Of a stretch of 64,000 bases of DNA, positions 59,256 to 64,000 are shown in pieces. A model generated the notes under the pieces. The model was not told the DNA's origin, did no database searches, and saw nothing but the letters and a program-made list of their open reading frames with translations. This DNA is from Bog-473 sp963777485 (lineage in GTDB: Bacteria; Actinomycetota; Acidimicrobiia; Acidimicrobiales; RAAP-2): contig CAVZQP010000001.1 in NCBI GenBank assembly GCA_963777485.1, positions 806,001 to 870,000 of the forward strand, in the 5' to 3' direction. The translations under genes were made by a program, and so were the position numbers. Within the stretch, counting starts at the first letter, position 1. Each line of letters opens with the position of its first letter.

Positions 59256-62054
59256 TCAAGGCTGGACCGCCACGTCGAGAACGACGGGCGGGAGTTGGAC
59301 CCCGGTGCTGGTGCGCAGGTCGACGTGGATCGTGTAGCTGCCGGGAGCGTCGGCCGTGAGCATCAGGGATTGGGTCGCGGGCTTCGGCGTGCCGGCGCAC
59401 TCGGCCGCGTTGCTCGAGGTGGCCTCGGAGCGAAGGACGAACGTGCCCGACGACGGGGACAGCTGCAGCCCGCCGGACCCGGCAGAGGCCTGCCACGTCA
59501 CGGTCGTAGGGCCGACGTCGGTCGACGCCACACCCAACTCGACCGCCGTCGACTGGCCGGCGGCAACGGTCGCCGCACCGCTCGGGGACGAGAAGCCGAC
59601 TGCCGGCAGCTGCCCTGCGCCGTACGAGGGTGGCGTGTCGGCAGGTGACGCGCCCCACGATGCGTCCGGGGTCGACGAGAGGGTGACGTCGAGCGTGCCG
59701 CCAGACTGAAGGACCGTCGCCGGCAGCCACGGCAGGTTCCACGAATTAGCGGATGACGTCGGCGAAACGGAAGAGCAGGCGGACGCTGGCGTCGAGGCGG
59801 CCGGGGGATGCGTGATGCCGATTGCCGTCACGGCATGGATGTAGGGCCGGGAGGCCGCCGCACCCGGAGCGTGGAGATCGAGGCGGTGGCCGTCAGGCAA
59901 CAAGATCGACTCGTTCGGGAAGAGCGGGCTGGCCAAGGCCAGGTCGGCGGTACCGGGTGTGACGGGGAACACGCCGAGGGCGGCCCAGACGTACCACGAG
60001 GAGATGGCGCCGAGGTCGTCGTTACCCGGTTCGTCGACGGGTGCGTCCGCATATTCGGTGTCGGCGATGGCTCGGACGACGCGTTGGGTCTGGGACGGAG
60101 CGCCGAAGTAGTCGAACTCCCACGGGGCCCATTCGCTCGGTTCGTTGCCCGACCAGTCGTAAGGAGCGTTGCGGGTTGCGTTGAGTTGCGTGAAGAACGT
60201 CGCGAGCTTGGCGGTCGCTGCCTGGTAACCGCCCATCAGCGTGGCGATCCCTGCGAGGTCCTGTGGTACGGACCAGGTGTACTGCACGGCGTTGCCCTCT
60301 TCGAATCCCGTTTGGCCGCCGGGTTCGAGTTGCGATGCCTCGAAGGCCTGGCCCGCGGGGAAGCTGCCGTCGGGGCCGCGGGCCTGGATGTATCCAGTCG
60401 CGGGGTTGAACTCGAATTCCCAGTTGGCCGCGCGCCGGCGCATGGTTTCGGCCAGGGCTGTGTCGTTGCGGGCGGCGGCGATCTGGGAGATGGCGAAGTC
60501 GTCGAGCGCGTACTCGAGCGTGGCCGAGCCGCCGATGGAGTAGTCGATGGAGGTCAGATCGGGCGAGGCCGCGTTCACGTAGTGCTGTGAGAGGTATTGG
60601 CTCAGGTATTGGCGCTCGATCTCGAGGCCGTGGTTCGACTCTGTCTGGGTGGCGCCCTTGACCATGTAGTCGAGCGCGGCCTGGACGTCGAAGTTGCGCA
60701 CACCCATGGCGTAGGCGTCCACGATGATCGGGTCGGCCGAATCGCCGTTCATCTGGGACTCGTCGCCGCCGACGATGGCCCACTTGGGAAGCCAACCGCC
60801 CTGCCCGGCGTCGTCGACGAGCGACTGGACCATGTCGCCGACGGCATGGCGGTCGAGGAGGGACTCGAGCTGGATCTCGCTGCGGTAGATGTCCCACTCG
60901 GAGAAGTTGGCGTACTCCTGGCGGCCGTGGTCGGTGTGGACGTGGCCGTCGCTCCCCTCGTAGTCGCCGTTCGCATCGGACACGACGTTGGGGAACAAGA
61001 GCGAGTGGTACAGCGCGGTGTAGAAGGTGTGCCGTTCGGCGGACGTGCCACCTCCGACGGCCATACGGCCAAGGATCCGGTTCCAGTCGTCGTGGGCGGC
61101 GGACGCGACGCGGTCGACCGACCAGCCGGAGTCCTCGGTCTCGAGGTTCCGGGCTGCGTCGGCGGTGCTGACGAAGGAGATGCCGACCTTCATCAGGACG
61201 GTACGGGTGGTGGGCGTGGTGTGGAAGGTGACATAGGCCCCGCAGGTGGTCCCGGCGCAGTTGTGGGCATCGGGCACAACGCCTGCATGGCCGAAGGTAC
61301 CGGACGCAGCGAAGGAATGGTCGAACTGCGCAACGAAGTGCAGCGTGTAGTTCGTTCCTGTCTGGCAGAACTGTCCGCTCGTCACCTGGCCTTCGACGGC
61401 GTTGCGGCCCACCACCTTCACGCTCGCGGTGGAGACCGGGTTGACGCTGTCGGCGACCTTGAAGAGCACGTTGCCTTCTGTGCCGGCGGGGAAGGCAAAG
61501 CTGGCGATGCCAGTGCGTTCCGTGACGGCGAGGTTCACGCCGATGGGGGACGTTCCCTGCAGCGTGACATGGTATCGCCCGGGGGTCGCTGTCTCGTCGC
61601 CGTGGGCGAACTCTGCCTGTGTGGTCGTCGGGGCGCCAGAGACTTGGCCGACCGTCGGCAGGATCGGGACGTCCTGATACGAAGGGCACCCGGTCCCGCT
61701 GAGGTGGGTGAGGCTGAAGCCGTTGATGTGCGTGTCCGAGTAGGCGTAGCCGCCGCCCGACTGCACGGCATTGGGGGTGGTGTCAGGGCTCCACTGGATC
61801 ATGCCGAAAGGGGTGTCCGCGCCGGGGAACTCGCCGACGGTGCCCGGTGAGACCGGACCGGTCCCCGTGCCGTCGAGGGGATGCACGAGCGCGGCGGGGT
61901 CAGTTGTGAGCGACGGCAGAGCCTGGTTCGGGGTGGCGGCGGCGGTCGAGCCAGCCGGGGTCGCGGTTGCGAGCATGGCGAGGAGCAGGGCGGCGAGGAC
62001 GTGCACCGGTGCGGGACCACCGCGATCCTGCGGCGGGGGTCGGCGACCGATCAT
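59256..62054 (-). CDS. Secreted GH92-family alpha-1,2-mannosidase
   Basis: 932-residue glycoside hydrolase, calcium-dependent exo-mannosidase by family. A signal peptide (VHVLAALLLAMLATATPAGS) precedes the N-terminal beta-sandwich with VGEFPGADTPFGMIQWSPDT, GGGYAYSDTHINGFSLTHLS and GTGCPSYQD, all GH92 signatures; the alpha-toroid catalytic part has WLPKWAIVGGDESQMNGDSA, EGNAVQYTWSVPQDLAG and DEPGNDDLGAISSWYVWAAL. A C-terminal Ig-like domain (about 810-932) follows. Likely substrates are alpha-mannans or N-glycans in the medium. No transporter or other CAZyme is adjacent. Confidence 0.95.
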   Translation of the reverse strand: MIGRRPPPQDRGGPAPVHVLAALLLAMLATATPAGSTAAATPNQALPSLTTDPAALVHPLDGTGTGPVSPGTVGEFPGADTPFGMIQWSPDTTPNAVQSGGGYAYSDTHINGFSLTHLSGTGCPSYQDVPILPTVGQVSGAPTTTQAEFAHGDETATPGRYHVTLQGTSPIGVNLAVTERTGIASFAFPAGTEGNVLFKVADSVNPVSTASVKVVGRNAVEGQVTSGQFCQTGTNYTLHFVAQFDHSFAASGTFGHAGVVPDAHNCAGTTCGAYVTFHTTPTTRTVLMKVGISFVSTADAARNLETEDSGWSVDRVASAAHDDWNRILGRMAVGGGTSAERHTFYTALYHSLLFPNVVSDANGDYEGSDGHVHTDHGRQEYANFSEWDIYRSEIQLESLLDRHAVGDMVQSLVDDAGQGGWLPKWAIVGGDESQMNGDSADPIIVDAYAMGVRNFDVQAALDYMVKGATQTESNHGLEIERQYLSQYLSQHYVNAASPDLTSIDYSIGGSATLEYALDDFAISQIAAARNDTALAETMRRRAANWEFEFNPATGYIQARGPDGSFPAGQAFEASQLEPGGQTGFEEGNAVQYTWSVPQDLAGIATLMGGYQAATAKLATFFTQLNATRNAPYDWSGNEPSEWAPWEFDYFGAPSQTQRVVRAIADTEYADAPVDEPGNDDLGAISSWYVWAALGVFPVTPGTADLALASPLFPNESILLPDGHRLDLHAPGAAASRPYIHAVTAIGITHPPAASTPASACSSVSPTSSANSWNLPWLPATVLQSGGTLDVTLSSTPDASWGASPADTPPSYGAGQLPAVGFSSPSGAATVAAGQSTAVELGVASTDVGPTTVTWQASAGSGGLQLSPSSGTFVLRSEATSSNAAECAGTPKPATQSLMLTADAPGSYTIHVDLRTSTGVQLPPVVLDVAVQP

Positions 62055-62120
62055 GCGTGGGGACGGTAGCCGTCTGGCGGCCTGAAAGAGCAGCGTGAGA
62101 GAGATCGAGTATCCGCGCCC

Positions 62121-62873
62121 ATGTCACATCCCGCTGTCATGCTCGATCGCGTGCGTGATTGGACCGAGGGCGAGGTGCTCGGACTCGACTTCGAGACGAC
62201 GGGCGTGGACCGCTTCACCGACGTCCCCGTCTCCTACGCGTTGGTATCAGTGGTCGACGGCATTGCCGTGCGCAGTTGGTCGGGCTTGATCGACCCGGGC
62301 CGGGAGATCCCGTCGGACGCAACCGCGGTGCACGGGATCACGACGGAGCGAGCGCGCGCGGACGGTACGCCGCTCGACGCGGCGATCGCGCTGGTGACCG
62401 ACGCCGTCCTCACGGCCGGGCGGCGCGGCGTTCCCCTCATCGGTATGAAACTCGACTACGACCTCACCATCCTCGACGTGCTGGGCAACAGGTTCTTCGG
62501 GCGCGGGTTGGTGGCACGGGGCTGGCGAGGGCCGGTCTTGGACGCAGGCGTGATCGATCGGCATTTCGACGGCGAGCGCCACGGCCGGCGGACATTGGGC
62601 GACCTCTGCGCGCATTACGGAATCGAGCTCGAGGGTGCCCACGACGCGTGGGCCGACGCGGTGGCCTCGATCCGGGTGCTGTTCGCGTTGGCGGACCGCC
62701 ACGGCGAGTTGCGGAGGGCGGACGTGGCGCGGCTGCACGAAGCGCAGATCGAATGGCACCGGCAGTGGACTGCGGACTGCGAGGCGTGGCGGTTGGGTCA
62801 GGGCATGCCGCAGAGCGACCCACGGGATTACGTGTGGCCGGTGGCGCCGGTGGCCTTGCCGCCTGCAGCCTGA
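62121..62873 (+). CDS. DnaQ-like DEDDh 3'-5' exonuclease
   Basis: 250-residue nuclease. Exo I is VLGLDFETTGVDRF (Asp and Glu), followed by the conserved AVHGIT, Exo II with LDYDLTILDV, and Exo III with GAHDAWADAVAS (His and Asp), so the full DEDDh set is present. Such stand-alone proteins act in proofreading or RNA/DNA trimming; the exact substrate is open. ATG 62121. Divergent from the GH92 gene and convergent with the dioxygenase gene. Confidence 0.9.
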   Translation: MSHPAVMLDRVRDWTEGEVLGLDFETTGVDRFTDVPVSYALVSVVDGIAVRSWSGLIDPGREIPSDATAVHGITTERARADGTPLDAAIALVTDAVLTAGRRGVPLIGMKLDYDLTILDVLGNRFFGRGLVARGWRGPVLDAGVIDRHFDGERHGRRTLGDLCAHYGIELEGAHDAWADAVASIRVLFALADRHGELRRADVARLHEAQIEWHRQWTADCEAWRLGQGMPQSDPRDYVWPVAPVALPPAA

Positions 62874-62900
62874 CAGCGGACGGTCAGCTGAGGTTGCGCA

Positions 62901-63749
62901 TCACTTCTTGAGCAGGTCCCACACCATGTCGACGCCCTCGTTCTCGGCCAGGACAACCTTGGCCGGGTGCTGCTTGTCGATGTGCCCGACGAGCCCGTTG
63001 TAGACCGAGTAGCCGACGAGCTCCTGGAGGCGACGCGGGAACGTCTTCACCAGGGACGGGGGAATACCGAGTTGTTGGTTCTCCTGCTGGCGGATGTAGC
63101 CGGCGCAGTAGTTCATGGCGATGCCGACGCGGCGCTGGTTCGTCTTGTTTGCGCCGCCGCCGTGCCAGAGACTGCCGACCCAGACGAGGACGCTGCCCTT
63201 GGGCATCTCGGCGGGGATCGTCTCATAGGGCTCGAGCGGGTTGGGGGGGTCCTCGCGTAAGTGGCTTCCGGGCACGAGCCGCGTCGCGCCGTTCTCCTCC
63301 GTGAAATCGGTGATGGCCCACATGGTGTTGCAGATGATCGGGATGTGCGGCCGGGTCAGCGGGATGAGCTGGTCGTCGGCATGGATCGGCTGCGCCTGCT
63401 CGTCGGGGCCGATGGCGATGGACGAGAGGGAGGAGATGAGCAGACCCGGATCGAGGACGCCTTCGACCACGGGCAGCACGTTGGGGTGTACGGGGATCTT
63501 CTCGAAGGTCGCGCCGTGGACGAGGAGGTTGTAGACGCGCCACGTGTGCAGGCCTTCGAAGAGGTTCTCGGCGGGGACGGTGCCGAGGTCGTGCTCCAGC
63601 TCGAGAAGGGCTTCGTCGATCACGTCGACGAACTCAGGCTCGATCGCGTCGGGGAGGACCGTGTAGCCGTCCTCGGCGATGCGCCGGAGATGGTCTTGGA
63701 GATCGGGGAGAGGACTGGTGGCCGTCGCTGCTGTGTCGCTGGATGTCAC
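62901..63749 (-). CDS. Phytanoyl-CoA dioxygenase family protein
   Basis: 282-residue Fe(II)/2-oxoglutarate oxygenase of the PhyH family. The iron-binding HxD is in QPIHADDQLIPL and the distal His in VGSLWHGGGANKTNQRRVGI with the following Arg for 2-oxoglutarate. The N-terminal HLRRIAEDGYTVLPDAI is also typical. The substrate (fatty acyl-CoA or a small metabolite) is unknown. GTG 63749 is chosen because TACAAT lies 7 nt upstream on the minus strand; a longer reading adds 18 residues. Confidence 0.9.
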   Translation of the reverse strand: MTSSDTAATATSPLPDLQDHLRRIAEDGYTVLPDAIEPEFVDVIDEALLELEHDLGTVPAENLFEGLHTWRVYNLLVHGATFEKIPVHPNVLPVVEGVLDPGLLISSLSSIAIGPDEQAQPIHADDQLIPLTRPHIPIICNTMWAITDFTEENGATRLVPGSHLREDPPNPLEPYETIPAEMPKGSVLVWVGSLWHGGGANKTNQRRVGIAMNYCAGYIRQQENQQLGIPPSLVKTFPRRLQELVGYSVYNGLVGHIDKQHPAKVVLAENEGVDMVWDLLKK

Positions 63750-63756
63750 GGGTCCA

Positions 63757-63762
63757 ATTGTA
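63757..63762 (-). promoter_or_regulatory. -10 element (TACAAT) of the dioxygenase gene, leaderless
   Basis: Minus-strand TACAAT ends 7 nt before GTG 63749. It decides the start codon of the dioxygenase gene. Confidence 0.6.
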
Positions 63763-63845
63763 CGGAAGACGCGTGTCGTGGGCTCCGGTGGGCGCGTGGG
63801 CACTCAGAAGTGGGCAAATGTCCCGGTGGTAGGGTCTGTCCCTAC

Positions 63846-63918
63846 GGGCCGTTGGCGCAGTTGGTAGCGCACTTGCATGACGCGCAAGGGGTCAGAGGTT
63901 CGAGTCCTCTACGGCCCA
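63846..63918 (+). tRNA. tRNA-Val (anticodon GAC)
   Basis: Acceptor stem GGGCCGT/ACGGCCC with A73, D arm GCGC...GCGC, anticodon stem CTTGC/GCAAG around loop ATGACGC (anticodon GAC), variable GGGTC, T arm AGAGG-TTCGAGT-CCTCT. CCA is not encoded. TAGGGT (63830-63835) is a likely -10. The remaining 82 bases to the window end show no feature. Confidence 0.96.
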
Positions 63919-64000
63919 CCCAATCTGAACTGGGGAAACGGGTCTACCTGGCCAAGTAGTGCAACAGGATCGGCACGTCTTGAAGTTCCCCGCCGAGACC

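Noticed and set aside
63919..64000. Start of a further gene or second tRNA after tRNA-Val
   Set aside because: No tRNA-like fold and no frame with a start and known motif in these 82 bases.

Overview
The window is chromosomal DNA of a GC-rich actinobacterium. The gene orders nusA-ylxR-infB-rbfA-truB-ribF-rpsO-pnp and miaB-miaA-dapF-hflX, the SigK/RskA-type pair, the class E sortase and CGAAC-N4-GTTCG LexA boxes all point to Actinobacteria. A secreted protein with GYWLVASDGGIFAYG repeats and the large number of TANNNT-6/10 nt-start (leaderless) promoters make class Acidimicrobiia my best guess; this is inference, not proof. No rRNA, phage, insertion sequence or CRISPR array was seen.

Layout. 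1-10.3 kb: translation/RNA cluster (nusA 3' end, ylxR, infB, rbfA, truB, ribF, rpsO, pnp, M16 peptidase). 10.3-17.4 kb: dapB, TetR regulator, B-box/rhomboid protein, a TetR + diiron-protein pair, dapA, RNase J. 17.4-20.9 kb (minus): GDPD phosphodiesterase, a repeat-SGNH secreted hydrolase, an Rv2578c-like radical SAM protein. 20.9-34.2 kb: ftsK, a D,D-carboxypeptidase-like protein, thrB, miaB, miaA, dapF, hflX, dapC, dapD, dapE and a SET protein; with dapA and dapB this covers most of the succinylase route to diaminopimelate and lysine. 34.2-40.5 kb: sulfotransferase, ferritin-like protein, ECF sigma/anti-sigma pair, methyltransferase, Fpg/Nei glycosylase, GNAT. 40.5-46.7 kb: the SOS region, with lexA and an operon of a LysM membrane protein, nrdR, a PIG-L deacetylase and dinB behind three LexA boxes. 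46.7-52.6 kb: DUF2332, sortase, L,D-transpeptidase, glnD, small membrane protein. 52.7 kb: tRNA-Cys(GCA). 52.7-58.8 kb: a lower-GC accessory stretch with an ECF42 sigma module (DGPF/YCII protein, DUF6069 protein, RibD/DHFR-like protein) and unknown proteins. 58.8-63.9 kb: YjbQ, secreted GH92 mannosidase, DEDD exonuclease, phytanoyl-CoA dioxygenase, tRNA-Val(GAC).

Main points. (1) The SOS response has three control regions here: autoregulated lexA with two boxes; three perfect LexA boxes spaced 30 and 33 bp in front of LysM-nrdR-PIG-L-dinB; and one perfect box shared by the divergent radical SAM gene and ftsK. Together they suggest coordinated control of division arrest, nucleotide supply, translesion synthesis and chromosome translocation. 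(2) Two promoters with the same two blocks at identical spacing (TGTCGATTT-N9-CGTTCGTGGA) flank the ECF42 sigma gene and probably define its local regulon. (3) At least 14 genes have a -10 hexamer placed for leaderless or near-leaderless transcription, including a divergent pair whose -10 boxes overlap by 2 bp. (4) Three genes (pnp tail, radical SAM N-terminus, DUF2252 C-terminus) each show a one-base-extra frameshift, so either assembly indels or real lesions need checking.
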